Origin: Candidatus Onthousia faecavium
GTDB taxonomy: Bacteria; Bacillota_I; Bacilli_A; RF39; UBA660
Assembly (NCBI GenBank): GCA_018711135.1
Contig: DVIS01000027.1
Location: forward strand, 1-37,750
Direction: 5' to 3'
Length of the DNA: 37,750 nucleotides
The notes under the pieces are model-generated. The model was not told the origin of the DNA. It saw only the letters and a list, made by a program, of their open reading frames with translations, and ran no database searches. Numbering within the stretch: position 1 is the stretch's first letter; every line of letters begins with the position of its first letter. Positions 5,423 through 13,794 of this stretch are shown here, one piece after another. The position numbers were made by a program, and so were the translations under genes.

Positions 5423-7731
5423 ACTACCTCTTTTTCTTTAAATAATTTACTATAAACATCTTGATAATTATTTACAAAGATAAATGTTATTTTATCTTTT
5501 ATTTCTTCAGGAATATCTTTAAGATCTACTTTGTTAGGGGTTGGGAGAAATATTGTTGTAATACCTTCTCGGTAAGCACCTAAAACTTTTTCTTTAACTC
5601 CCCCTATTTCAAGAATATCACCTTGAAGAGTAATCTCTCCTGTCATTGCTATCTTAGAAGAAATTTTTGTTCCTGTTAAAGAACTAAGTAAAGCAGTTGT
5701 TAAAGCAATACCGGCACTTGGTCCTTCTTTAGGAATTGCTCCTTCTGGAACGTGGATATGAATATCGTTTTTAAAGATTTCTTTTGTTAATCCAAAAATT
5801 TTAGCATTGGCTTTAATATAACTTAACGCTATTTGGGCTGACTCTTGCATTACCTCGCCTAAGGAACCTGTTAAAAGAAGATTGCTGTTACCTGGATAAT
5901 ATGTTGCTTCAATTGGTAAAGTATCCCCCCCATATGGAGTATAAGCCAAGCCATTAACTACTCCTTTTAAAGAGGTTTGTTTTTTCTCTTTTGCAGTATA
6001 AATTTTCTTATCTAAATAGTTAACTAAGTCTTTACTGTCAATTAAATAAAAAACTTGATCTTGGCCAGTTAACACTTTTTTAACAATTTTTCTAAGTATT
6101 TGTGCTATTAATCGTTCTAAGTTACGTACTCCTGCTTCCTTTGTATAATAGTTAATAATATCAAGAATCGCTTCATCAGTAAATTGAACTTGTAACACGC
6201 TAAGTCCATGTTCATCTAAAGCTTTAGGGATTAAATAATTCTTAGCAATTGCTAGTTTTTCATATTCTGTATAAGAATCTAAATAAATAATTTCTAACCG
6301 ATCTTTTAATTCTAAAGGGATTTGTTCTTCATAATTAGCAGTAGCAATAAACAACACATTGGATAAATCGTATTCTTCATCTAAGTAATGGTCAAAAAAT
6401 CTACTATTTTGCTCTTTATCTAAAACCTCTAATAAACTACTAGCAGGATCTCCCTTAATACTTTTTGTCATTTTATCTAACTCATCAATAACAAAGACGG
6501 GATTAGAACTACCGCATTTTCTAATACCTTCAATAATTCTTCCTGGCATCGCCCCAATATAAGTTCTTCTGTGTCCAACAATTTCGGCTTCATCATTAAC
6601 TCCACCAACTGAGACACTAACAAGGCGTCTATTTAAACTTTTCGCAATACTATAAGCAAGAGAGGTCTTACCAATACCAGGAGGTCCGATTAAGCAAAGA
6701 ATAGGACTTTTATTTAAGGGGGCATTTTGCTTTACAGCAATATACTCTATAATTCTACTTTTTACCTTACTAAGACCAAAGTGGCCTTCATTTAATGTTT
6801 TTTCTATTTCTTTTATATCGGTTATATCTTTAGTTTTATAATCCCATGGTAAACTTAGTAACAACTCTAAATGTTCTCTTAACATGGCAAATTCTGGCGA
6901 ACTAAAATTGGTACTACGATAACGTGCGATCTCATCTTTAATATGAGCTTTAACTTTTGATGAACACTTTATTTTTTTTAATCTATTATTAAATTTATCA
7001 ATTTCTTTGGTCCTACTACTTTCTTCTCCTAGTTCTTCCTTAATAATTTTTAATTTTTCCTGTAAATAATATTTACGTTGATCCTCATCAATATTTTTCC
7101 GAACTTGCATTTCTATTTCTTTTTCTAATTTTGCTAAAGAAAGTTCTTCTTTAAGTTGTCCGGCCAAATTTTTAGCACGTTTTGTAACATCTAATTCATA
7201 AAGGTATTGTTTTTTTACATCAGGACTTAAATTTAGTAAAGAAACAATTAAATCAGTTAATTCATCTAAACTGGTAATAGAGGATATTTCTGCTAACATC
7301 GCATTACTAACTGAGGCTACCTCGCTAACATATTTTTCATAATTACGATAAAGCATATCTAAGTATATTCTTTCTTCTTTTGTAGAAAGAGGTTTAACTA
7401 TCACATCCTCATAAGTAGCATAAAAAATATCTTTATTTTCTTCATAATTTTCAATAATAACACGCTTTATTCCTGCAATACTATAGCGAACCTTAGAATT
7501 TGGAATATTTAGTTTTAAAGTTAAAGTAGCTAAAAGACCAACATTAGGAAATTCTGTAACATCATCTTTACTAACATCATCAAGGGAATGTATAATTATA
7601 AGTTCTTTTGATTGACTCTTCTCTAGCATATCTAACAATTCCTGCTCTTTATAATTAGTAGTTTCACTACGATATTCCGTATTAGGAAACAAAATACCAT
7701 TATTAATGATTAAAACAGGTAATTTAGACAT
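5413..7731 (-). CDS. lon: ATP-dependent protease Lon
   Basis: 772 residues, full length for a bacterial LonA. The N-terminal substrate-binding domain (1-200) and coiled region (200-300) are followed by the AAA+ module with Walker A GPPGIGKTS (about 348), Walker B FVIDELDK (about 415), and a C-terminal protease domain with the catalytic Ser in PKEGPSAG (about 671) and Lys in GGVKEK. It degrades misfolded and regulatory proteins in the cytoplasm. ATG 7731 follows a G-rich site GGGGGGATAAAA. It has its own promoter (7757-7784) behind the pilin terminator, and is followed by an overlapping gene of unknown function. No HrcA/CIRCE or CtsR-type repeat is evident in the short upstream gap. Confidence 0.97.
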   Translation of the reverse strand: MSKLPVLIINNGILFPNTEYRSETTNYKEQELLDMLEKSQSKELIIIHSLDDVSKDDVTEFPNVGLLATLTLKLNIPNSKVRYSIAGIKRVIIENYEENKDIFYATYEDVIVKPLSTKEERIYLDMLYRNYEKYVSEVASVSNAMLAEISSITSLDELTDLIVSLLNLSPDVKKQYLYELDVTKRAKNLAGQLKEELSLAKLEKEIEMQVRKNIDEDQRKYYLQEKLKIIKEELGEESSRTKEIDKFNNRLKKIKCSSKVKAHIKDEIARYRSTNFSSPEFAMLREHLELLLSLPWDYKTKDITDIKEIEKTLNEGHFGLSKVKSRIIEYIAVKQNAPLNKSPILCLIGPPGIGKTSLAYSIAKSLNRRLVSVSVGGVNDEAEIVGHRRTYIGAMPGRIIEGIRKCGSSNPVFVIDELDKMTKSIKGDPASSLLEVLDKEQNSRFFDHYLDEEYDLSNVLFIATANYEEQIPLELKDRLEIIYLDSYTEYEKLAIAKNYLIPKALDEHGLSVLQVQFTDEAILDIINYYTKEAGVRNLERLIAQILRKIVKKVLTGQDQVFYLIDSKDLVNYLDKKIYTAKEKKQTSLKGVVNGLAYTPYGGDTLPIEATYYPGNSNLLLTGSLGEVMQESAQIALSYIKANAKIFGLTKEIFKNDIHIHVPEGAIPKEGPSAGIALTTALLSSLTGTKISSKIAMTGEITLQGDILEIGGVKEKVLGAYREGITTIFLPTPNKVDLKDIPEEIKDKITFIFVNNYQDVYSKLFKEKEVVCN

Positions 7732-7756
7732 TTTTATCCCCCCAAAACTAATAAAT

Positions 7757-7784
7757 ATTATATCGTAATTTCAAAATTTTACAA
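7757..7784 (-). promoter_or_regulatory. Promoter of lon
   Basis: TTGTAA (7779-7784) and TATAAT (7757-7762) on the minus strand with 16 bp spacing, 26 nt or so upstream of the lon start. Confidence 0.65.
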
Positions 7785-7788
7785 TAGA

Positions 7789-7814
7789 AAAAGAACAAGT
7801 TTTTTTGTTCTTTT
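7789..7814. terminator. Bidirectional terminator after the first prepilin gene
   Basis: Perfect 10-bp inverted repeat AAAAGAACAA / TTGTTCTTTT with a 6-nt loop and T-rich 3' side on both strands. It ends the pilin transcript directly before the lon promoter. Confidence 0.85.
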
Positions 7815-7822
7815 CTTTGCTA

Positions 7823-8419
7823 TTAACCAATAATTTGAATCAAACTACATGTACCATCAGCAGTTCCAGCAACTCCACCTTTATAAAGATTCAATGTTTC
7901 AGGTGATGCTTCACTAACACTCGCAGGCAAAGTTTGATAACTACCACTTGGTTTTGGAGCAGTTGTAACATCTCTTAGAATAACATTGTTTCTTTCAACA
8001 TCAGCTTCACGCATTAATCCAAAGCCATTACCTTGTTCATCAACCATTTGGACATAATATTCATACTTATCATCTTCTGATGAACCAGCAGCAGTTACAT
8101 TTCTAATAACAACATAACTATCATTATCTTCATATGCCCGACCAAATGGACTATCTTCAGAACCACTTTCTAGGGGAATTGAACTAGTTCTAACAGCAAT
8201 ACATTGCCCACGTCCTATTTCTGGATAATCACCATTAACAAAGCTTAATCTTGCAGAAGCTGCATATGATTGAGCTGTTGTAATAAATGTATCCTTTCTA
8301 GCATTAGTAATATAACTAGACATAGCTGTAATAGCTAAAGTCATCAAGATAGCTAAGATGATTATTACTGCTAACAATTCGATTAAAGTAAAACCTCTTC
8401 TATTCATTTTTCTTTTCAT
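7823..8419 (-). CDS. Type IV prepilin-like protein
   Basis: 198 residues from ATG 8419, chosen because GGAGGT stands 8 nt upstream; upstream start codons lack a ribosome site. MKRKMNRRG ends the class III leader, and FTLIELLAVIIILAIL is the mature N-terminal helix with Glu at +5. The leader is cut and the Phe methylated by a PilD/ComC-type peptidase, which is not in the window. The globular part has two Cys (in RGQCIAVR and DGTCSLIQ near the C-terminus) that could form a disulfide. It is a tandem paralogue of the next gene upstream: both share a Cys-V, SYVVI and GxxxxxR framework. No pilus ATPase or platform gene is nearby, so whether it is a major or minor pilin is unclear. Confidence 0.9.
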   Translation of the reverse strand: MKRKMNRRGFTLIELLAVIIILAILMTLAITAMSSYITNARKDTFITTAQSYAASARLSFVNGDYPEIGRGQCIAVRTSSIPLESGSEDSPFGRAYEDNDSYVVIRNVTAAGSSEDDKYEYYVQMVDEQGNGFGLMREADVERNNVILRDVTTAPKPSGSYQTLPASVSEASPETLNLYKGGVAGTADGTCSLIQIIG

Positions 8420-8466
8420 GTAATTTACCTCCATATCCTTACTATTAAAGATTAACAAATATTTTA

Positions 8467-8982
8467 CTAACTGTCAATAACATTTATGACATTATATGTA
8501 GCAATTTGACTACCAACTGTTGGTTTTGACAGATTAAGATCAGCATCTTTCACCACTAATTTTCGAGCATTCTCTTTATTCAATTCATCTCTTGTTGCTA
8601 ATTTTATACCTCTTTTACTGCCATCAAAATCTTCTTCTAAAGAAGCTAAATAAGTATAAGTACTACCTGTTCTAGCTATAACAACATAGGAATTATCAAG
8701 ATTATAGTTACCTCCTTCTGGAGGATCTGAAAATTCTGATAAATCTAGAGCACTCATTAAAACAACAATACAGCTACCATTTGTAGTAGGCAAAGGAATA
8801 TTGGTGTCACTTCTCACTTTATATTCTGCCAAAGTTATCATTCTCTTAGCATCCTCTACATAAGTATTTTGCTTATTTTTATCAATGGTACTCATGACAT
8901 TGGGAACTGCTACAATCATAATAATCGCTAAAATTAAAATAGTTGCTAAAAGTTCTATCAATGTAAAACCTCTTTTATTAAT
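8467..8982 (-). CDS. Type IV prepilin-like protein with apparent AUU start
   Basis: 171 residues. The frame reads NKRGFTLIELLATILILAI, a canonical prepilin start, but there is no ATG, GTG or TTG before it: the in-frame stop is at 9004-9006. The only sensible start is ATT at 8980-8982, which stands 7 nt after a strong AGGAGG and gives (M)NKRG / FTLIELL, matching MNRRG of the neighbour. A start at the internal TTG (8961) would remove the leader. The mature part has one Cys (NGSCIVVL) and the SYVVI framework of the downstream paralogue. It sits between the hydrolase gene 9022-10209 and the first pilin. AUU starts are rare and usually limit expression. Confidence 0.85.
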   Translation of the reverse strand: MNKRGFTLIELLATILILAIIMIVAVPNVMSTIDKNKQNTYVEDAKRMITLAEYKVRSDTNIPLPTTNGSCIVVLMSALDLSEFSDPPEGGNYNLDNSYVVIARTGSTYTYLASLEEDFDGSKRGIKLATRDELNKENARKLVVKDADLNLSKPTVGSQIATYNVINVIDS

Positions 8983-9021
8983 ATTAACACCTCCTAGTAT
9001 ATTTTAAGTATAACACTTTTC

Positions 9022-10209
9022 TTAATCTAACAAAACATTTTTTAAATTTTCTTTTTCGGCAAAAGAGGAAGCGGTTAAATTTTTATTAAAAAGAGAATCA
9101 TAGCGAAAAATAGCGAAACCATCATAATTAGAAAGATTACGACTTATTAAAACCTCTCGTGAAATTATATTGTTATAAAGAATCCATTCATTAGCACCCT
9201 CTTTAGCATATGTATCAACATTACCAGTTTTATAAAAAGCTAAAGCGGGTATTAAGTCAATATCATTAGTAATTAGATTATCCCAACTTTTAACAGTCTC
9301 TTCAAAAGGTTTAACACTGTTTAAAAAGCCATAATAAACTTGGGGCATTAAATAATCAATATAACCAGATTTAGTAGCAAAAAGCCTAGTATCAATATAG
9401 TTACTACTATAATTATTTTCCATATTTCCATCGGGACTAATACCAAATAAAATATCTTTATTGTATTTTTTAATTAAATCATAAGTTTTTTTTATTAAGG
9501 AGGTGGTAACACTAAGACGATAATCTGTTAAAGTTAAATTAGGATTTTCTTCTAAAGCTTTTTGATAATTTTCTTTATCAATATCACTACTTTTAGGATA
9601 AAAATAATCATCAAAATGAATACCATCAACTTTATAGTTTGTAATTATCTCCTCTATGCCCTCTAATATAAGTTCTTCGGTTTCTTTGCTAGCAGGATTA
9701 TAGTAAATACCATAGTTAGGAATAACTGCCACAGCATTTGTATTTAAAAGAGAATAAGCCGGATTTTTTGCACTTATGGAAGAAATATCCGTTTTAGTGC
9801 TAATGCGATAGGGATTAACCCAAGCATGAAGTTCTACTTTTTCCTGATGCGATTTTTCAATGAAGTATGCTAAAACATCCATGGGTAACTCATCCCCTTC
9901 TGTTGCCACAATATTTCTACTACTTGGAAAAATCTTTGACGGATATATCGCATCACTAAAGCTTCTAACTTGAAGTAAAATCATATTGAATCCGAAATTT
10001 TTAACGTCATCAATCATATTATTAATTGTTTTCTCTATATTTTCTTTACTTTTCCCCTTTAAATAGTTATTAAGTTCAATATAAGAAATAAAAATAGCTC
10101 TTTTTTCTTTCGGTTGTTCTTCTTTTAAGGTATCTTTATTGCTAGGAATAAAAATATATATCAATAGCAAAAAAATAATAATTATTATTAAATAGTATTC
10201 TCTTTTCAT
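9022..10209 (-). CDS. GHL10 (YngK/DUF187-like) family glycoside hydrolase, membrane-anchored
   Basis: 395 residues. One N-terminal membrane segment (about 5-22, very rich in Ile and Leu) is followed by an extracytoplasmic domain. KRAIFISYIELNNYL, NMILLQVRSFSDAIYPS, LHAWVNPYRI, VDGIHFDDYFYP and GISPDGNMENNYS are the conserved blocks of the GHL10 TIM barrel (YngK-like). The His-Phe-Asp-Asp block probably holds catalytic acidic residues. Substrate unknown; family members are thought to act on cell-wall or surface glycans. No good Shine-Dalgarno precedes ATG 10209, which lies 40 nt after the DUF421 gene, so translation may be weak. The next gene downstream is the AUU-start prepilin. Confidence 0.8.
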   Translation of the reverse strand: MKREYYLIIIIIFLLLIYIFIPSNKDTLKEEQPKEKRAIFISYIELNNYLKGKSKENIEKTINNMIDDVKNFGFNMILLQVRSFSDAIYPSKIFPSSRNIVATEGDELPMDVLAYFIEKSHQEKVELHAWVNPYRISTKTDISSISAKNPAYSLLNTNAVAVIPNYGIYYNPASKETEELILEGIEEIITNYKVDGIHFDDYFYPKSSDIDKENYQKALEENPNLTLTDYRLSVTTSLIKKTYDLIKKYNKDILFGISPDGNMENNYSSNYIDTRLFATKSGYIDYLMPQVYYGFLNSVKPFEETVKSWDNLITNDIDLIPALAFYKTGNVDTYAKEGANEWILYNNIISREVLISRNLSNYDGFAIFRYDSLFNKNLTASSFAEKENLKNVLLD

Positions 10210-10249
10210 AATTATAAAATACTATCTAGAGAATAATTATTATGTCGAA

Positions 10250-10897
10250 TTATGAGATGCAATCACTATTTTTTATTATAAATAATTGTTTATCTTTATA
10301 AAAGGCATAGAAAATATCATCTAATTTTACTTTTTTTACTTTTAATAAGGAATAAAGCCAAGCTTCATCTTTGTTTAAATCTTTTAGGGTATCTTTTTGA
10401 ATCTTACCGTCTAAAATAACAGGTAAAGGATATGGTCCTTTCGTTGAAGCATTTTTCTTAAAGACAGAGAGTTTACCACTCGTCTCTAAAATAGCATATT
10501 CAACCTCTTCGATGCTTTTTACCTCTCTAGCTCGTAATTGTGTTAAAAGGTCTTCTAAATTATATCGCTGTTTAATCATTTCTTTAAAGTTAACTTTACC
10601 ATTATCAATTATTACTGAAGGATTACCATCCAAAATTGTTCTTAATTTAGGACTTTTTAAAGATACTTTAGCAAGTAGTATTTGTAGTACAACTAGAAGT
10701 AGTAAGGGTAACAAAGTTAGAAAGACATTTTCTTTATAGTTTTCAATACTAATAGCAGCAAGTTCAGCAATTAAGACGGAAACGATTAAGTCAATGATTC
10801 CTAACTCTCCGACTTCTCTTTTTCCCATAAAACGATAGACTAACACAATAACCCAATAAAAAAGAAAAGTTTTAAGTAAAACTATTAGATAATCCAT
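10250..10897 (-). CDS. DUF421 (YetF/YcaP) membrane protein
   Basis: 215 residues. Three N-terminal membrane segments (about 3-20, 33-52, 60-78) precede a cytoplasmic domain. FMGKREVGELGIIDLIVSV and LDGNPSVIIDNGKVN are hallmark blocks of DUF421, and RYNLEDLLTQLRARE is the helix that follows. In Bacillus, YetF-type proteins occur in the spore inner membrane and affect germination or stability; here that is inference from family only. ATG 10897 follows GGTGATATT. It lies between the dTMP-kinase-like gene and the hydrolase; the 40-nt gaps suggest a shared transcript. Confidence 0.85.
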   Translation of the reverse strand: MDYLIVLLKTFLFYWVIVLVYRFMGKREVGELGIIDLIVSVLIAELAAISIENYKENVFLTLLPLLLLVVLQILLAKVSLKSPKLRTILDGNPSVIIDNGKVNFKEMIKQRYNLEDLLTQLRAREVKSIEEVEYAILETSGKLSVFKKNASTKGPYPLPVILDGKIQKDTLKDLNKDEAWLYSLLKVKKVKLDDIFYAFYKDKQLFIIKNSDCIS

Positions 10898-10939
10898 AAT
10901 ATCACCATTAATAGTATTAACTTTAACTTTTCTTTTATA

Positions 10940-11587
10940 CTACTTAATTATACCTTTAGTTTGTAATAGAGCAATAATTTCTTTATGTATTTCCTCTTTA
11001 TTTTTTATTTTATCTTCTTTAACACATTCAATTTTATCCCAATTATATAATCCTGCTAATTCTAAATAAGCTTTAAAGACTTTATTTTCTTCTTGTCTTT
11101 GAAAAGGAAAAGATACTTGTTCAAGATAGTTATAAGGCATTTTTAAAAGAATAGTATAATCAGGCTTCGGTAATTTTAAAAGCCAGTATTCTAATTTATC
11201 TATCCACTGATACATATAAAATCTATCATCACTATTATCATATTTACTACCTTGATGAGCCATATTAGAGCTAGTATAACGGTTAAGAATAACGATATAA
11301 TCTTGGTCTAAATATTTTTTTATTTTAGTACTGTTATATTTTCTATCAGCAGCTGTGTATAGACAAACTAATTCTGGATCTAAATTTTGATATCCTTCTT
11401 TAAACCAACTAGGACTTGTTTTATCTAAAAGACAAGTTTCAAAAATTTTTCCCGTTGGCGTTTCATACATTGGAAAAGAAAATTCAATCGCTTTATAACC
11501 ATGATTATTTAAGTAATCTACTAGCATTTTACTTTGTGTTTCTTTCCCACTTCCATCAATACCTTCTATAACTATTATTTTTCCCAT
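10940..11587 (-). CDS. Thymidylate kinase-like P-loop protein
   Basis: 215 residues. P-loop GIDGSGKETQ at the N-terminus, ILNRYTSSNMAHQGSK as the DRY-type nucleotide-binding motif (Asp replaced by Asn), and QRQEENKVF as a possible lid. This is the dTMP kinase fold (dTMP + ATP to dTDP + ADP), but it is a divergent subgroup: Glu follows the P-loop Lys where Ser or Thr usually stands, and the region LEYWLLKLPKPDYTILLKMP replaces the normal LEYWAAxGLRPDLTLLLD. It is only 8 nt downstream of an HD-domain gene, so both are co-transcribed. Whether this is the housekeeping tmk or a second deoxynucleotide kinase cannot be told from the window. Confidence 0.75.
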   Translation of the reverse strand: MGKIIVIEGIDGSGKETQSKMLVDYLNNHGYKAIEFSFPMYETPTGKIFETCLLDKTSPSWFKEGYQNLDPELVCLYTAADRKYNSTKIKKYLDQDYIVILNRYTSSNMAHQGSKYDNSDDRFYMYQWIDKLEYWLLKLPKPDYTILLKMPYNYLEQVSFPFQRQEENKVFKAYLELAGLYNWDKIECVKEDKIKNKEEIHKEIIALLQTKGIIK

Positions 11588-11595
11588 ATTTCCCT

Positions 11596-12177
11596 CTATA
11601 TTTCAATATTATTATGACTATCAAACGGTATTAAAATACATTTTCTACTAGCTAAATAATCACACATATGCACAAAATTTTGATATTTAGTATGGGGTTT
11701 TTCTAAGACCTCATTGCCATTATAATCAACTGTAAAATTACCCATATGTGTTTTAATCGCCTCACTAATAAATGTAGCATCGTCTAAAGATAATCCTACA
11801 TCGTTATAATGATCTAAAACAACTTTAGCAGCAATTAAAGGGTGGTCAAACCTGGTATATTTCTCTTCTTTTACTCCTTTTTTGAAACCATCATGAAATA
11901 GTAAAGCAATTAACATTAGATCTTGTTCAATAGATGTATATTTATTGCCAATTGAAGGATCTTGTAAAAGTTCATAACCAATCCTAACTGCTGCTTTGGT
12001 ATGTCTTAAAAGTCCTCCATCTCCTAAAGCATAAGAGGGATGATATTTTCCTGTTGAACTAGCTGCTTCGTGAAAAAAGTAATCTGGTAATAAAAAGATT
12101 AACTTTTTAAGGCTTTCTTTTAAGTTATCATTTTTTAGATAATTAATTTCATCATAAAATATTTCTTGTTTGTTCAT
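11596..12177 (-). CDS. HD-domain phosphohydrolase
   Basis: 193 residues. HD-superfamily metal ligands can be followed in order: LRHTKAA (His), LLFHDGFKKG (His-Asp), DHPLIAA (second-shell His), KTHMGN (His) and HMCDYLAS (Asp). HD proteins cleave phosphoesters such as nucleotides, dNTPs or cyclic dinucleotides. Pairing with a dTMP-kinase-like gene suggests nucleotide salvage or dNTP balance (inference). It has its own consensus promoter (12199-12227); a small-RNA-like element lies upstream of that. ATG 12177 has a GTAGG-type ribosome site. Confidence 0.75.
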   Translation of the reverse strand: MNKQEIFYDEINYLKNDNLKESLKKLIFLLPDYFFHEAASSTGKYHPSYALGDGGLLRHTKAAVRIGYELLQDPSIGNKYTSIEQDLMLIALLFHDGFKKGVKEEKYTRFDHPLIAAKVVLDHYNDVGLSLDDATFISEAIKTHMGNFTVDYNGNEVLEKPHTKYQNFVHMCDYLASRKCILIPFDSHNNIEI

Positions 12178-12198
12178 AAAATACCTACTTCCTAACTA

Positions 12199-12227
12199 AT
12201 TATATCATGATAAACATTAGTTTGCAA
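12199..12227 (-). promoter_or_regulatory. Promoter of the HD-domain / dTMP-kinase-like unit
   Basis: TTGCAA (12222-12227) and TATAAT (12199-12204) on the minus strand with 17 bp between them, downstream of the small-RNA terminator. Confidence 0.7.
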
Positions 12228-12302
12228 AGAACCTAACTCTATTTATCTTCAATTACATATTGTTAACTACTAAAATTTTATCTTCATAATTTAATTTTCC
12301 CA

Positions 12303-12436
12303 TACAAAAACCTCATTCCCTTTGTCCAAGAAATGGGGTTCATATCACAAAAGATTAAGTGCTTACAATAGTGGTAAGTACTCAACATTGGAGTATTAAT
12401 TATTCCCTTTTTTATTTTATGAAATTTTCTTCATCC
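12303..12436 (-). ncRNA. Candidate small RNA, copy 1 of an unrecognised family
   Basis: Minus-strand unit in the 324-nt gene-free stretch 12178-12501. A promoter is visible: TTGTCA (12464-12469) and TG-extended TACTAT (12443-12448). The RNA would start with a hairpin ATGAA/TTCAT around GAAAAT, then the conserved single strand AAAATAAAAAAGGGAATA, then GTTGAGTACTTACC and TTGTAAGCACTT. It ends in a terminator at about 12305-12340 (ten pairs, one mismatch, then T5). A second copy is at 35280-35388, with compensatory change in the first hairpin. No ORF with ribosome site is conserved between the copies. Separate promoters on both sides show it is not simply the leader of the HD gene. Not a class I recognise. 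Confidence 0.6.
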
Positions 12437-12501
12437 ATATACATAGTAACATACAAAATCTTTTGACAAGGTCCTCTTTCTTACTTTTAACAACTATTAT
12501 G

Positions 12502-13683
12502 CTATATTTGTTCATCGCTTTTCTTTACTTTTTCTATTTCTAAAATTAAAGTATCATAATGCAAACTCCCAAAACTTGTAAAAGCAATATTACCTTTACT
12601 ATTAATAATGAAAGTGTTTGGATAAGTTGTAATATAATACTGATTAAATAGATCATTAGAAGCTAATAAAGATGGAAAGGTATAATTATTTTTTTCAATG
12701 AAATCTTTAATTTCTCTTTCTTTATTTCTTGAGGTATTAGCAATAGCAAGAATAACAACATCATCTTGATTATTATTATAGTGTTTATAGGCCTTTTCGA
12801 TATTTGGTAATTCATCAAGACAAGCAAAACAATCAATCGCATAAAAATGTAAAACAATAGTCTTACCTTCATAATCACTTAAGGAGTGCTCTTTATTAGC
12901 TTGATCTTTTAAAGTAAAATTAATAGGTTTAGCAAGTTCTAGTTTTGAAGTTGTTGATACCTCATCATCATCTAAAGAAGAGGTACCCTTAGTCATTGAA
13001 AAACCAAGATAAGCCGTATAAGAACCCATAATAATTATTAAAACTGCCCCAACTTTAACAACAACTTGTAAAAATTGTTGTTTTCTTTTAATAAGATTTA
13101 AAATCTTAGTTGTAAATAATCCTAAAACTAAAAATGGTAAAAGAAAACCTAAAGCATAAACTAAAACCAATAAATTACCTAAAATAGCACTACTTGCTGT
13201 ACTAGCCATAATTAAAGTTGATGATAAAGCTGGTCCTACACATGGTGTCCAGGCGAAAGAGAAAAGAAATCCCATTAAGAAAGCTGTCTTCTTAGTCATC
13301 TTATTAGGATTAAAATTAAACTTTAACTTTTTCTCCTTATTAAGAAAATCAACTTTAATAATTCCTAATTGGAATAAACCTAACAAAACAATTAAAATTC
13401 CCCCAACCTCTAAAAAGATCTTTCTATTATCCTTAAAGAATAAACCTAAACCTGAAAAAGATAAACCTAAGATGAAAAAAGACATAGATATTCCCAAGAC
13501 AAAAAATAAAGTATAAATAATTACTACTTTCTTCTTATAAGTAATATTACCCTGTTCATCTATCTCTTTACCATTACTTGCTAAATATCCCATATATAAA
13601 GGAATTAATGGAATAACACAAGGTGAAAAGAAAGACACTAATCCTTCTACAAACACAACGAAAAGCTGAATAATAAAAGACAT
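12502..13683 (-). CDS. CcdA-type membrane thiol transporter fused to a TlpA/ResA-like thioredoxin
   Basis: 393 residues. The first 240 form a CcdA/DsbD-type six-helix membrane domain with both redox Cys in FSPCVIPLIPLYMG and WTPCVGPALSS. After a linker, the domain from about 255 is an extracytoplasmic thioredoxin-like fold (FTLKDQANKEHSLSDYEG, then FYAIDCFACLDELP with a CFAC active site, and TTYPNTFIINSKGNI with the cis-Pro region). The protein would carry reducing power across the membrane and deliver it to oxidised targets, as in cytochrome c maturation or spore-coat/peptidoglycan thiol-redox work. CFAC is an unusual pair compared with WCxPC. ATG 13683 has AGGAGG upstream and a strong promoter at 13737-13766. 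Confidence 0.9.
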   Translation of the reverse strand: MSFIIQLFVVFVEGLVSFFSPCVIPLIPLYMGYLASNGKEIDEQGNITYKKKVVIIYTLFFVLGISMSFFILGLSFSGLGLFFKDNRKIFLEVGGILIVLLGLFQLGIIKVDFLNKEKKLKFNFNPNKMTKKTAFLMGFLFSFAWTPCVGPALSSTLIMASTASSAILGNLLVLVYALGFLLPFLVLGLFTTKILNLIKRKQQFLQVVVKVGAVLIIIMGSYTAYLGFSMTKGTSSLDDDEVSTTSKLELAKPINFTLKDQANKEHSLSDYEGKTIVLHFYAIDCFACLDELPNIEKAYKHYNNNQDDVVILAIANTSRNKEREIKDFIEKNNYTFPSLLASNDLFNQYYITTYPNTFIINSKGNIAFTSFGSLHYDTLILEIEKVKKSDEQI

Positions 13684-13736
13684 AGCTAACCTCCTAATTA
13701 AGTTTATACAACTTTAAATAATAACACACCTTGAAG

Positions 13737-13766
13737 ATTATACCGTATAACTTAAAGATTAGTCAA
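13737..13766 (-). promoter_or_regulatory. Promoter of the CcdA-thioredoxin gene
   Basis: TTGACT (13761-13766) and TATAAT (13737-13742) on the minus strand with 18 bp spacing. Confidence 0.75.
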
Positions 13767-13794
13767 TTACATATATCAAGCATTAAATAAAATA

